Shown: positions 34,689-48,247 of the stretch, piece after piece
How positions within the stretch are numbered: position 1 is the first letter of the stretch
Layout: each line of letters starts with the position of its first letter
Assembly: GCA_964247055.1 (NCBI GenBank)
Contig: OZ176055.1
Location: forward strand, 3,782,001-3,846,000
Origin: Paragordius varius
Taxonomy: Eukaryota; Nematomorpha
Direction: 5' to 3'
Length of the DNA: 64,000 bases
Position numbers and translations under genes: made by a program
Notes under the pieces: model-generated
What the model saw: the letters and a program-made list of their open reading frames with translations, nothing else
The model's database searches: none
What the model was told of the DNA's origin: nothing

Positions 34689-35907
34689 CAGGGCTTCTTA
34701 AACTAAAATGACCAGATCGGCTGTGTTTCGCAGTACAGTACTGGGTTTTCGGAAAAAAACCGCGCCTGTACTGTGCTACTTTTGTATTGCTTTTTGAAAC
34801 AAAATTTTTTTTATAAATGTTTAACTACCTTTTATTTATACAATTTTTTTTGTAGAATTTGATAAAGTACCCTTTGTTAAAATAAAAATAAAAGATTCCT
34901 TTTGCGGTTAAAAAAACTATGGTTTTTTTAATTAGAATATTTTATTTTCTGCTCTAATTATACATAGAATTGGGTTTTGGACCGGTCAAATCGCTTATGA
35001 AGGCATCTATTCGCGCAGTGGCGGAACCATAAATATCAGACTTCAGATCTAGGCTAATGGCCCTTTCACTCAGGGAATCCGCAAAAGCGATCTCAAATTT
35101 AAAATAAACACAAAATAAATTTATGTATTTGTAATTTGATCAAGTTTTTAAAATCCAGACATATTAATATTATTATATATCCTAACATATGATATAATTA
35201 TGCGTACATACATTTATATTAAATTTTTAATAAATTTATTATTTGGATATTTTTAATTGTTTCTAATGGGCTTTTATAACGAACAATATCATTTAATATA
35301 ACACATCGAAAATTTGGTGTAAAAATAGGCAAAGTATGTTTTAATTTTGTACTGCGCGTCAGGGTTTTAAATATCTGGAAACATTTTAAACTTTTGTAAT
35401 TCCCGACCCCATTTATGATTGCGAGTTTCTTAATGACCCCAACAAATATAAAAGAAAAATAAATTAATATTTTTTGATGATATATTTATTAGGTAACAAT
35501 ATGCACATGCATACAAAAATATATAAATTTAGAATTCATTTTGAAACATATCAAAATCTAAAATTGAAATTTGCACAAAATATTATAGAAATGTTTTTGT
35601 AGTTTCTTCGAAATAACACTTACAAATTTTGTTGATATTTATCAGGATTATTTCGGTTTTAAGAGGTTGACAAAAATAAATTTACATTTTTATAAATTTC
35701 TATAACATCTGCTGATTTAAAGTAAATTTATATTTCCGAACCAGAAGATTTTATATATATTTATCCACGATGATTGTTATTTTCTTTATAACAATAATTT
35801 TACAAGTTAAAAAGTTTTTTTGTTAAATCGTATTTTTATCACTCGCGACCACATAATTTTGCTAGCGACCCCATTTGGGGTCGCGACTCATAGTTTAAGA
35901 AGCCCCT
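34689..35907. mobile_element. hAT-type element with exact 8-bp target duplication
   Basis: Tips are CAGGGCTTCTTAAACTA on the left and, reversed, AGGGGCTTCTTAAACTA on the right. Exact duplications caataaat flank it at 34681-34688 and 35908-35915. Subterminal C/G-rich text (TCGCGACC...) is typical of hAT MITEs. At 1219 bp it has no transposase. Confidence 0.85.
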
Positions 35908-36309
35908 CAATAAATGATTGTTTTTCTGTGGTTTTTGCACACCGGATTTTGGCATACTTGGCAAAATATAACTGATTTTTTGACAACAGATCTTGGACAC
36001 AAATAGAACCCTGTATAATATATAACTATATATATCTTTTTGGCACATTAATATTATTGCGTTCCAAAATCCCTTTTCTAAAGCCAAAAAAGATGATTTT
36101 GTTAATTTTTTGTTTTTCTTGCGGACTTGAGGCAAGTTTTTTACTAATTTCATCTAAAACGCCCATTAATCAAGATACCTAAATTTGTATAAAGATAATA
36201 TACCTAAAAAGGCATCAAATTCTATTTTTAAACTAATCCAGTTTACCAATGAAGGTGGGCATTTGTGTACATAATCAAATTATATATGTCATTAGTTATG
36301 ATAGAATTG

Positions 36310-36720
36310 AATTGTTCGTACCGTCCTCACATACGGATCCGAATCCTGGCCGATGTCAAAAACAAATAAATCCAAACTCATAAACGCTGAATCCAAACTA
36401 CTGAAAACAATATTATTGGCACCCAAATCCTCTAAATTCAATTATACCGAATCCATAAACCCGTACCATATACTCAATCTCAACCCCATCAACAACGTTA
36501 TCAGAAATCTCCGGTTACAATGGGCTGGACATGTTGAAAGACGGCAAGATACCCACATTCTTAAAACTATGAAAAATTACTCGGTTGAACTATCAGCGAA
36601 ATCCAATAATAAAAGACCTCGAATCGCTTGATTTAAATCTAGAATTAGCCAAATCAAGAGAAGAGTGGAAAAAACGGGTGTACCGTCATTTAATGGCGAA
36701 TCTCCATACAAATGAATGAT
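36310..36720 (+). mobile_element. LINE fragment: C-terminal end of the reverse-transcriptase ORF
   Basis: Text MSKTNKSKLINAESKLLK, then LRLQWAGHVERRQDTHILK, then after a frame break RWIDDLKSDLNL and EEWKKRVYRHL. RLQWAGHV.RR.D....K and the closing R.RW.D....L order is the C-terminal signature of RTE/endonuclease-reverse-transcriptase LINEs. Upstream catalytic parts are absent. A 5'-truncated, dead copy. Confidence 0.75.
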
Positions 36721-37572
36721 GAGGGTCTGGATAATTGATTTGGGCTCGGGGATAAAACGGATTTGTTGGATTGCTTGATTTTAGTAGGATTTAAGTGTTC
36801 AATCCAAACAAATAATTTTTTTGAATAAGCAGATTTTCCATTATATTAAATTCTAAATAAATTTTTCATGCGAATGAGCCGACATGGCCCGAGGAGTCAC
36901 TATCTACATTATCGCATAATCTCTGCTGCTATCAAAAGCATCTGAAAATTCTTCCATAACTCAAAAATAATTTTTCTTAACGGAAAATATTTTAAATGAA
37001 ATCTTTACAGGAAGTGAGATTAGGCAAACTTAAAAAATAAGATGTATGGTAAATCAAAAACAATTGCGCCAACCAATTCGAAATGAGAATTTTTTTCATA
37101 ACTAAATTTTATTTAAATATTTTGGTTTAATTATATAATTTTTATTGGGATAGAAGCATAAATTTAAATTAGGCCCATTCTGTTCGGTAGTTTTATAGGA
37201 ATACTAATTTAAAAATGGTGTGGGATATTTAAATACCCCAATTTGAAGTGTTAAAATATACCAAAAAATCAACATGTTTCAAAGATTAATATTTTATAAT
37301 AAGGTAAAAGATATCTATTTTTAATTATTTAAACTTTATATCATTTTATGGTATTCATGTAAAGATTTTTAATATCTTCTATTTTAAGGTTAAATTTACT
37401 TTTATTATAATAATAAATATTAATGTTTTTTATAACAAAAATTATTAAAAAATATCAAGATTATGGTGATTTAATAACAAAAGTATTATTTATTTGAAAA
37501 ATATATTATAATATGATATGAAAATCCATAGCTTGCTTTCATATTTACACCAAAAAGTATTATGATAAAGAT

Positions 37573-37609
<37 letters not shown>

Positions 37610-38115
37610 TAAACCAACTATTCTTTTAAAATAAACGCAAAAACCCATTTCACGATAAAATTTTTAATATGCTAAATTTTGACATCAAAATATATTTTCA
37701 AAAAAATGCATACTTTTAAAAAATGTAATTTTTAGCAAAATTTTGTTGAGGCGTACTTCCTTTTTAGGCATTTTGAAAACGATATAATTACGCTTAAAGC
37801 TTTTTTTACATGATTTGACGATGCTGAAAATATTTACTCAAATTCTTGATTACATCATTTGTCTTCAATTTTATGTCAAATATGTATTTTGTTTTTATAT
37901 ATATAAATTCACCAAAATTCGAAAGAAAACGAACCTTTTAAAATATTCTGAAGCGATAGAAATGGGAATCATCAAGTGTTTTTACTATATCTAAAAGCGT
38001 ATTATATTGTTTCCATCATGCATAAAAATAGTAGGAAGTACGCTTTAACATAATTAAAATTAAATTATTATAAAAGTACAATTTTTTTAAAAAAATTATG
38101 TCAAAATTTATCATA
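36721..38115. repeat. Spacer with repeat fragments
   Basis: At about 37120-37260, text resembling the right half of the piggyBac-type MITE (AAGCATAAATTTAAATT and ATACCCCAATTTGAA). An AT tract lies at 37570-37609. From ~37620 to ~38095 is a member of a dispersed AT-rich repeat also seen at 45490-46530 and 57400-57700 (landmarks ATGCTAAATTTTGA, CATTTCACGATAAAA-like and GATAGAAAT). No gene. Confidence 0.45.
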
Positions 38116-39771
38116 CTAGCTGCGCTGTGACGTAGTCTCACTGATAATTATTCTTATTAATTTGCAATAAATAAAGGTATTGGAGATAAAAAAAAATAAA
38201 AACACATTTAATAAAAGAATGTTTTCCATTATTCTTTTACGGGTTTTTGCATAGGCTCAAATATTGTTTACTCGAAATTGATTATATTTAAATGCCTCTT
38301 GATTGGATTTATTTTAAGATTTTCGTTTTAAGAAATCATGGTTAAAAGTTTTATTTTGAAATTGTGTTCACACCGCTGGGAGCAAGGGATATAAAAATAA
38401 TCATTTGTGGTCTCTTTTTAAAGGTAAGTATGATATTATGCAAATTTCCCAAAAATGTGTTTGAATTAGCTACAAAACCAGGCCATTTTTGTATGGCGAG
38501 TTTTAAACCGGTAGATCCCTACCCATAGACCTATATGGAAAAAGCGCTGAGTTAAATTTTCCTTTATAGGGAAAATATTAGTAATCATCTTTGATACCAT
38601 CGTCTCATTTGTTAATCTGCCCCAACATTAAATAATCGTTATATGATGGTGTATTTTTAGGGCATAAAGGCCCCAAATTAATGGCTAATAAAAAAACACC
38701 TGTTAATTTACCTAGTTACGGGTAACATTTCATTTTAATGAGATCATATGGCTTCATAAATTTTCTGATAGCTCCAAAACAACGCGATTTCCATATAGTG
38801 GCGCAGTCTTTGGCAGTTAGCTCCCTACCCAGGGGCAGTTATAAAAAAAGCGCTGGGCAAAATTTTTGCCTTTATAAGGAATATCTGGAATTTTCATGGA
38901 TTCCATATGTTCCTATTAGTCAATTAGATTTTCTGAAAGTTATCTCCAAAAGCATGCTGTATCGATATGGTGACGCAGTTTTACGCGGTAGCCCCCAACC
39001 AGGGGCAAAACAAAAATACGCTCGATTTAATTTTTTGCCTTAATTCGGGTACCTGGAATCATGATTGATTCCATATGCTCTCGTGGGATTTTCGAATGCC
39101 TCGCAAGGGTCTAATTAAGGGATAATTTATCGAAACCGCTCTACTTAAATTTTTGCCTTTTTACGGGTAATATTTTATAAGCCCTTATTGATCTCATATG
39201 GCCTGATAAGCTTTCTAAAATTTGCCTCCAAAGTCACGCTGTATCCATATGACGGGGCAATTTGCGGTTATCTGTTTACCCAGCAGCCAATATAAAAAAA
39301 ACGCATGACTAAAATTTTTCCCTTTTAACATGGAGTGCCTAGAATTTTCGAATTTTTACGGTCTCATGCCTTGGGCGAAAAATAGATTCATAAAATTATT
39401 TTTGACTTGGTTTTTTCAAAAAAATGGCATTTTACGGGGGGAGCGGGAAAAAAGAGGGCCGTTAAAAAAGCGAGCTGACTATGTTCGGCGCCATCGAAAA
39501 AAAAGTAAAAAAAATCATATTTAAAATCGAATGGTCCAACACGTTTTCTGGAAAGTTGTCTCAAAGACACGATTTTTGTGGACTTGTGTTTTCAAAAAAC
39601 CGTTTTTTACACCGGGTGGGTCCGAACTGGGGGCCTAATAAAAAAAGGCGAAGCTATTGTCGGGGAATTCATTAATGATTATATTTTTTCGATATTTGGA
39701 TTTGAATGTGTCTACTGGTTTTTTGAAACAGATCACAAAGCCAGCATTTTCCATTTTTATAAATATATAGA
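38116..39771 (-). mobile_element. Non-autonomous Helitron, minus copy of a facing pair
   Basis: Minus reading starts TCTATATATTTATAAAAATG at 39771 after host A and ends CTAG at 38119-38116 before host T. The 3' hairpin is shortened relative to the other copies (one arm lost). Internal repeats match the 3402-5422 copy. No replication-helicase frame. Confidence 0.75.
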
Positions 39772-39960
39772 TTATGACCCTCGTTTAGATTTGTTAGGAG
39801 ATTGTTTTTATGAAAATATTGTACTTTTATTGATGGCATAGGACAAAATATAAAGGTGGAAAAATAATATTCTGTTAACTAATATTTTAATACTATTTGT
39901 AATATATAAAACATTGAATAATGCTGCTTTTATTTTTATCAAATTTTTTTGGTACATCTA

Positions 39961-42307
39961 TCTATTTATAATAAATGGGACATGCTAGCTTTGTAATATG
40001 TTTTCGGAAAACCGGTAAACCACTCTAATGCAAATGTCTAAAAAATATAATCATTAATGAATGCCCTGACAATAGCTTCGCCCTTTTTTGAATTAGGCCC
40101 CCGATTCGCGCCCACTTCATGTAAAACGGGTTTTTTCGAAAACACAAGTTCAAAAAAATGGTGTCTGTGAGACATTTTTATGGAAAAAGTGTTGGACCAT
40201 TCGATTTTAAATATGATTTTTTTTACTTTTTTTCGATTGCGCCGAACATCGTCGGCTCGCTTTTTAATTTAGGCCCTTTTTTTACCCGCTCCCCCCGTAA
40301 AATGCCATTTTTTTCAAAAAATATAAGCCCACAAAAATAATTTTTTGAGTCTATTTTTCGCCCAAGGTATGAGACTGTAAAAATTCAATATTCCATGTAT
40401 TCCCTGTTAAAAGGCAAAAATTTAGTCGAGCGTTTCTTTTATATTGGCTGCCGCGTAAGCAGAAACCCGCTAAAAACAGACCCGTCATATTGAAATAGAT
40501 GCTTGGGGCTAAATTTCAGAAAGCCTATCAGGCCATATGAGTTCAATAGCTGCTTAAAATATTACCCAACAAGGCAAAAATTTAGATCGTGCGGTTTTTT
40601 AACATTAGCCGTTTAGGCCCTTTACGCCCTGAAAAATGCGCCACCATACAATTATTTTTTAGTTTTGAGACAATTTTTCCAAAAATTAAGGAGAGCATAT
40701 GGAATCAATTATGATTCCAGGTATTCTCCGTGAAAAGGCATAAATTTTAATCAAGCGCTTTTTTTGTATCAGCCTCTGGGTAGGGAGCAACTTGCCTAAA
40801 ACTGCGCCACCATATCCAAATTGCGTTGTTTAGAAGTTAATTTTCAGAAAACTTATTAGGTCATATTAATTTAATAAGGGCCTGATATATCACCCGTAAA
40901 AATGCAAAAATATAAGTCGAACGGTTTTTTAAATTAGCCGTTATAGGCCCTTTACACCCTAAAAAATGCGCTATCATTGAGCTATTATTTAGTTTTGAAG
41001 CCATTCTTCCAAAAACTATTAAGAAATAAAGAAATGCTGATTCCATGTATTCCCCTATAAAGGAAAAATTTTTTGAAAATCTTTTTTATATTGTCCTCTG
41101 GATAGGGGGCCACCCGCCAACAACTGCGCCACCATATCGATACAGCGTGACTTTGGAGGAAAATTTTTTAGAAAACTTTTCAGGCTATATGAGTTGGCTT
41201 GAATTATTACCCCTAAAAAAGCAAAAATTTAAGTAGAGCGGTTTTATTAAATTACCCCGTAATTAGGCCCTTTTTCTGAAAATAAGCCACCATAAAATAA
41301 CTTTTTGGTTTTGAGGCAATTTTTAAAAATCCCACGAGAGCATATGGAATCAATTATGACTCCAGGTATCCGAATTAAGGCAAAATTTTCAATTGAGCGT
41401 TTTTTTTGGTTTGGCCCCTGGCTAGGGGGTTACCCGCATAATACTGCGTCACCATATTGTTATAGCATGTCTCTGGAGCCAAATTTCAGAAAACTTATAG
41501 AGAAACATATGGAATCCAAAATAATTCCAGATATTCCCCATATAAAGGCCAACGCTTTTTTATACCTGACCCTGAGCTAGAAGCCACCCCCCAAAAGCGC
41601 CACTATATAGAAATTGCGTTGTTTTGGGGATAATTTACAGAAAATTTATGAAGCCATAATAGCTTAAAAGCTAAAAATATTACCCGAAACTAGAGGAAAA
41701 GGTCAGGCTTTTATATTAGCCTTTAGTTTGGGGCCTTTATGCCCTAAAAATACACCATCATATAACGATTATTTGGTGATGAAGTATTTTTCAAATAACC
41801 CATGAGATGATGGTATCAAAAATGATTCCATTGGCCCTATGAAGGCAAAAAATTTTCCTCAGCGCTTTTTCCATTTTATGGGTAGGGGTCTACCGATTTA
41901 AAACTGAGACGCCATAAGAAAATGGCCTGGTTTTGGAGCTAATTCAAACACATTTTTGGGAAATTTGCATAATATCATACTTACCTTTAAAAAGAGACCA
42001 CAAATGATTATTTTTTATATCCCTTGCTCCCAGCGGTGTGAACACAATTTCAAAATAAAACTTTTAACCATGATTTCTTAAAACGAAAAGCTTAAAATAA
42101 ATCCAATCAAGAGGCATTTAAATATAATCAATTTTGAGTAAACAATATTTGAGCCTATGCAAAAACCCGTAAAAGAATGATTAAAGACATTCTTTTTATT
42201 GAATATGTTTTTTATTATTTTTTTATCTTCATTACCTCTATTTATTGCAACTAATTAAAAATAATCGATGAGACTACGTCACAGCGAAGCGTGACAGGGC
42301 CAACTAG
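39961..42307 (+). mobile_element. Non-autonomous Helitron, plus copy of a facing pair
   Basis: Plus reading starts TCTATTTATAATAAATGG at 39961 after A (or 4 bases earlier) and ends with hairpin GTCACAGCGAAGCGTGAC, eight bases, CTAG (42304-42307), then T. Its sequence is the reverse complement of 38116-39771 along most of its length, with extra internal units. About 190 bp of unrelated DNA separates the two 5' ends. Confidence 0.75.
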
Positions 42308-42410
42308 TATTTTAATATTTACAATTTAATTTTATAATATTAGCGTAACAATCATTTTATTATTGATTGTTTATAACTTACATTATTAATTGCTCTTTAA
42401 AATTTAAAAA

Positions 42411-43557
42411 ATGAAACGCATATCGTCTGTTGTATTAAAAAATAATTCAAAAAAACAAAAAATATCTCAAAACACGGCATCCAAAATTGAAAGTAAACTG
42501 ACAAAAGCAAAAGACAAACAGTCAACCGATAGCAAAAAAACGGAAAACCATCGCAGAAAAATGAGATGGCAAAATAACAATATTAAGGGAAAAAGTTTAA
42601 ATAAACCAAGTACTGTAACGAAACCCAAGAAATCGGTAGAAAATAAAATCGAGAAAGTTTTAAGAAGTCCAAAAACAAAAGCAGAAACTTCAAAACGGAA
42701 CATGAAAGAGACTTGCACCAACAAAGTTATCAAACATAAAAGTCATCAATCAAGCAAAAACAATGGCTCCAAAGTGAATCGCAAGGATGAAATACCTAAT
42801 AAGAAGGAAAAAGAAAGGAAAATTTCCAATAAACGTGTAATGGAAGCTATGAAAAATGTAAAAGGAGGCAATAAGAGATTAAAAGCTGAAAATATACCTT
42901 TGGAAATTAAAACATCAAATTTAAACTTAAGTATTCTATGTCAAAATAACTCGATTTCAGAGTTAAAGATGGAGAAAAAAATCGATAATACCATAAGTGA
43001 ACATATTAGTATAACTAATAAGGATGGGAGAGACACTGCTATACGAATTGTGCGAAAAACGAATATATTACCTAAACAACAAATAGTGAAAAATGATGAA
43101 ACCCCAAGAAGCGAAACTAATTCTCTCCACAGTAGAAGTGAGGTCAGGCAATCTATTGCCAATCGAGTCCCAGGTTATTATACCCATAGAGTTATTAGCG
43201 GAAAACCTGCACCCTATCGTTCGTGCGTTTGGCGAACTCGATCTGCAGATGCCCGCAAGTCATCGCCAATGCCAAGAATGAAAAAGCTAAATATCTTGTG
43301 TTCAAAGTACGATCTTTAAAATTATAAACTTATTCAATAACATATCATTTTTAAACTACACTAACTATAGATGTAAATGTGCGTACTTTGGAAATTCTGA
43401 TTCAAACGATGATCTTCCGTACATTAGAAGGAGAAGAGGTAGAATTTTTACAGAACCCGTACCTATCTGTCCATTGCCTGGCCAGGAAAACAGTCATAAT
43501 CTGCCAGAAATAATGGGTCCCAATTGCTTGGCCCCTATATTTTCTTCCCACTTTTAA
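42411..43557 (+). CDS. Lysine-rich protein of unknown function, two exons
   Basis: Not recognised. Exon 1 (42411-43306) encodes about 300 residues dominated by Lys, Asn, Ser and Arg, with several bipartite-type basic clusters, so a nuclear or chromatin location is likely. The frame closes at 43319, but a standard intron (43307-43370, 64 nt, gtacga...ctaactatag with a CTAAC branch-like site) joins it in phase to exon 2 (43371-43557). Exon 2 reads CKCAYFGNSDSNDDLPYIRR, then a run of Arg and a Pro/Cys-rich end, TEPVPICPLPGQEN. That end looks structured and is unlike the low-complexity body, which supports the splice. The gene lies 104 bp after a Helitron end. Confidence 0.6.
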
Positions 43558-46500
43558 GGTATACTTTATTCTAATTAAAAAACTGATTACTTTTAATTAA
43601 GCAATAATGTCAACAACTTAAGATATTATAAATAATTGCATGCGATTCATATTAAAGCAATTAAATTTTGAAGTATGCCGTTATTATTAGATAACCTAAC
43701 CCAACAACAATCAAATATCAATAATTTAGAGCATTTTAATTTTTATGGATATCTCACAAACACAACCAGACAGTACCTCGGTTTATACTATTACCAAAAA
43801 GTAACATATTCTTATTAAACCACCACAATATTGTGAAATCAATGTGTTCTTACATAAAAAACCATATATACGGATGGATATATTGATATTATTGCTAAGA
43901 CAAACATCAATCATCTAATAACTAAATAGATGAAATTAAGTCAAAATTCGTAGCTATTTACAACAATGTATTGAATAATATCTCCTGCTTCTATCAGTGG
44001 TCCTCCCTTCATTATTGTCAAAAACGATCACAAAGTATAGAAGACAAACAATAAGCCACCGACTTAATAAAAATAAGAATAACAAGTAAGTAAAAGTTTC
44101 CATGTCAATCGTTGTATGGAAAGTAAAAAACATCAATAAATATCCAACAAATATTCAAAAAGTTCTAAAAGACAACGAATAACTCATATTTTATTAATTG
44201 ATAAAGAAGTCAACAATATCAGCATCAGGGGTAAAACCAGGTCATTCAATCTAATTTGATAGTTTCAGTCTGCAGATATCTTAAAATCATGCCTCATACA
44301 ACTATACGCAGAATTTTTGGCTGGCATAAATAATCGTAATAAAAGCGAAGTATCATTATCGTTCATCTACCAAACCCAATTTTAAATGGCTTTGCCAATT
44401 TACATTTACTATTTACAAAAAACCGTTGTGTGCATATTACAATCCTTATAAAATTCTTACCATTTATTGCAGACCAAGCTGCAGGAAATTATGTAAAAAT
44501 TCATTAAAAAAATAAAAAAAAATAAATATTAAATATCATCTAATATATTTGGATTATTTATGCAGATGTGGTATCTATATGTAATACTTTTAAAATATTC
44601 TATATTTTCTAATTTCGATTAAGAAAGAAAGGGCATTATAGAATTATGGTATCATAGATACTAAGTTAAATATAATATTAGCATGGCAATTTAGTCGCCT
44701 CTTTTTAAAAATGTTAAATTGTAAAAAATTTACATCTTAACTTTTTACAGCAGTACTTTTTTAACATTTTTGGTTTATAGTAAAACCTGGCAAATATATT
44801 ATGTTAAAAGTAAAGCTGAACTGAGGGGCATTTAGAAAAGGCTTAGTCACTTTCAGCGCAATTGCAAAGCAATCAAAAAAACTTTATTTAAACTGACTGT
44901 GTCCACACATTTTTTGATATCGTGTGCCAAAGCCAACAATTGTTAAAAAATGTCATTTCATAGGTGTGGGAATAAACTTGACTGATTAAAAAAATGGGCT
45001 TGTCACCCTCTGTGCATTTATAAAACATTATGAGAAGTACACTATTGTAACTGAAAATGACCCTGACCCACACGTTTTTTGGAAACGTCGACTTACAATT
45101 TTAGGGACTTTCATTTTTAAAACACCCGATTTTTACATGGGGTGGCGGCAAAACTTTGGCCCAATTCAAAAAGGGCTTTGTCACTGTCGGTGTATTAATA
45201 AATGATTAAATAATTTTTACTGTGGAATCGGCCCAACTCACACCACTTATATTAATATATAGATAGATATAAATTGTGTTTTTTCACCGAAAATCGAAAG
45301 TAATCGAATGTTTAAATTAAAATTCAGTGAATAGAAAGTCAGCATCATTGAATTATATGGGAAAAGTGTTTTTAAAATATTTAATGTTTTTATACCTCTC
45401 CATCATACCTCTAATACTATGAAGTATGCTCCCACAAAATTTTGCTCAAAAATTTAAAATATGCTTTTTTGAGATATGGTTAGGAAATCAAAATATAGCA
45501 TATATTTAAAATTTTATTGCGCAAACTCTGCAGCGTTTAAGTAAAGAGAATTACCATTATAGAAAAGCGAGAAGATTTGGGACTTTCGGAGCGTACATGT
45601 TGAAATTAAAATGATTTTTGTTTTTTAAATATATAACATATGATATATTTTGGCATTTGGCTTTCGCCAAAAAAATATTGTTTAAAAAATGTGCGCAAAT
45701 TTTGCTACTTTTTGATATGGAGGACTTACCATAAAAGGGTTCAAAACTATCTTAAATCACTCATAAGTGAAAAAATTAAAAACACCATGATAATACTGAC
45801 ACATTTCTCTACCAGAATATATATTTGATCAGGCCACCCGATTTCGGGCACAATGTATATAATCACGTAGGATGAATGATTCGTTTCAAAAAAATATCAT
45901 TAAATTTATTATGAACTAGATATAAAACGCAAAATATTATTTTTATGTAGGCTTTGAAAATCCCAAATTTTTGCCTGGTTCAATTAAAATAAAAGCAAAA
46001 ATGCCATTGCACGATAAAAATTATAATATATGCTAAATTTTGATATCAACTAAAAATATTTAGCAAAGTTTTTTGAACCTAGCTCATATAAGTTTAAGAC
46101 ATGATGGAAACGTTATAAAACGTTTTAGGACATAACAAAAATACCTTTCCCAGATAATCATTGCTGAATGTTTCAAACTCATAGTTCCAATTAAAATATT
46201 CGTGTTTTAAGTTAATATACAAATGGTGTTCTTTTTACGAAAATTCACCAAATATTGATAGCAAACGAACCCCTAAAAGATTTGGAAGCGATAGAAATAC
46301 CTTTTCCATCAGCCTCAAAATACTATAAAGTACACTTAAACACAATAATAATTAAATTTTTAAAAAATGTATGCATTTTTATAAATATTTTTAGCAGATA
46401 TCAAAATTTAACATATAATTAAAATTTTTATCGCGCAATATCGGCATTCATTTATTTTAAGAGAACTAGCCGATATTAAAATAGCGAAACATTTTGGCAT

Positions 46501-47028
46501 TTTCGAAACCCAAGTCTAAAAATTAGAGTTTTGTAAAAATATTGTTTTGCCTTTTCGTAGTTTTTCATATATTATATGATATTGGTATAGACCAAGCTTT
46601 TACCAAACAATGTGGGTTCGCTTTTTACTGATATGCAACAATGCCACAAAAGTCTAAAACAAAATGATATTCCTGATAGATTTTCATATATATTTTATAG
46701 ATTTTTTTTATACACCCAATTTTGGACGCAGTTTGATAGCTGGATATTTTTTTGTAACCATGCAGACAAGATAGTTCGATGTAATGAGCATGATAAAAAA
46801 AGTGTTAACATATATTCTAAAATAGGCATCAAGGTTTTCAAACTTTTTTTGATTTTGTCGCCTAAAATCTTTTTTTAATAATCATAATCACAAGTATTTT
46901 ATAATTTGCTGTTTAGATTAAACTTACTTAATGATTTATATCCAAATATTCAATATTATTATTTTGAATTTTTAAAATATAACTTATTATTTACTCCACA
47001 TTTTAACACTCTTTACAGATTTTCAGGC
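43558..47028. repeat. Spacer with Helitron and other repeat remnants
   Basis: A Helitron 5' remnant on the minus strand ends at 45263 (TCTATATATTAATATAAG) and shares AATTCAAAAAGGGC and TGATTAAATAATTTTTA-type text with the full copies; its other limit is near 44820. From ~45490 to ~46530 lie direct and inverted copies of the dispersed repeat also found at 37.6 and 57.4 kb. No gene was recognised. Confidence 0.45.
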
Positions 47029-48207
47029 ATGGGTATAATACGAGATTTTCTTCGATATGAACCTGGACCAAGATTTAATGTATTATGCGGTCCAAAGGGA
47101 AATATTAAATTAATAAATAACACAAATTGTTTATGTCCTATATCTGAAGATATATGTGGTTATGATCTTAAAACATTTGAAAGAGTTTTTACAATTAATA
47201 TTTAGAATCTAACATTAAACGGTGAAGAATCTGAAGTTACCCAAATCGCTATATACAATCCAAAAAAGTATGTTGCCGCTGGAACAACTGATGGAAAAAT
47301 CAATATATATCAAGATATTCTACATGATTTTAATAGTAACCTATCTTTTCATGGACATAAATCAGCAATTACTGCTTTGAATTTTGATTCGTTTGGATCT
47401 AGACTTGTAGCTGGATCTTTGGTATGTAGCTTTTAGAAATTTAGGATTCACATATAACTTTATGGGATTTAGTCAGTGAAACAGGAATTCTGAAATTTAA
47501 AGGTCACAAAGGTCCTATCACTCAATGTTTATTTTTACAAGACAACCCACATTACGATGCAATGAATTCTGACTGTCCAGAAAATACTATTATATCATGT
47601 TCCAAAGATGGTATGATAAAATTTTGGAACATAACTTTACAACATTGTTTTCGCACGGTAATATGTGATGGAAACGATATTTCCACTTCCAATAACATTG
47701 AATGTTATGATATTTTATTAATCCCTCCAAATCTGTCCAAATTTGCTACCCTAGCAGACAATTTTAATAAGGAAGATGTTTGTCCAAATTATCGGTTATT
47801 ATCGATATCCTCAGACAATTATATTCGATGTTGGGATATATCTCAGAATCCAAAAGTAAAATTAACATTTACCGCAGATGCCAAATAGTTATTGTATTGG
47901 ATATATACATTAATGAATATGTATTTTTTTTATCAAAATTTCATTTTCCAATTTTAATTCAAAGGCTAAATCATTTTGATATTTATTTTGAAAAAGATAC
48001 AATACATGTTTTTTATTTTTCTAGAACAATACAACACTTTACACACCAGGAGAAGGGGGAGAGTTTGATTATATCAATGTGGATTATGTTGGAAAAATAT
48101 TGAGAAACTCGAAAAATTTTGGGATGCGTTTCGTAATCGATCCTAATCATAAATATATTGGTTAAAAACTATATTAATTTTTAATGTAAATATTTTTTAA
48201 CCTTATT

Positions 48208-48247
<40 letters not shown>

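Noticed and set aside
38116-42307. A single 4.2-kb foldback transposon
   Set aside because: Each half has its own Helitron-type start and end, and single copies exist elsewhere in the window, so two insertions explain it better.
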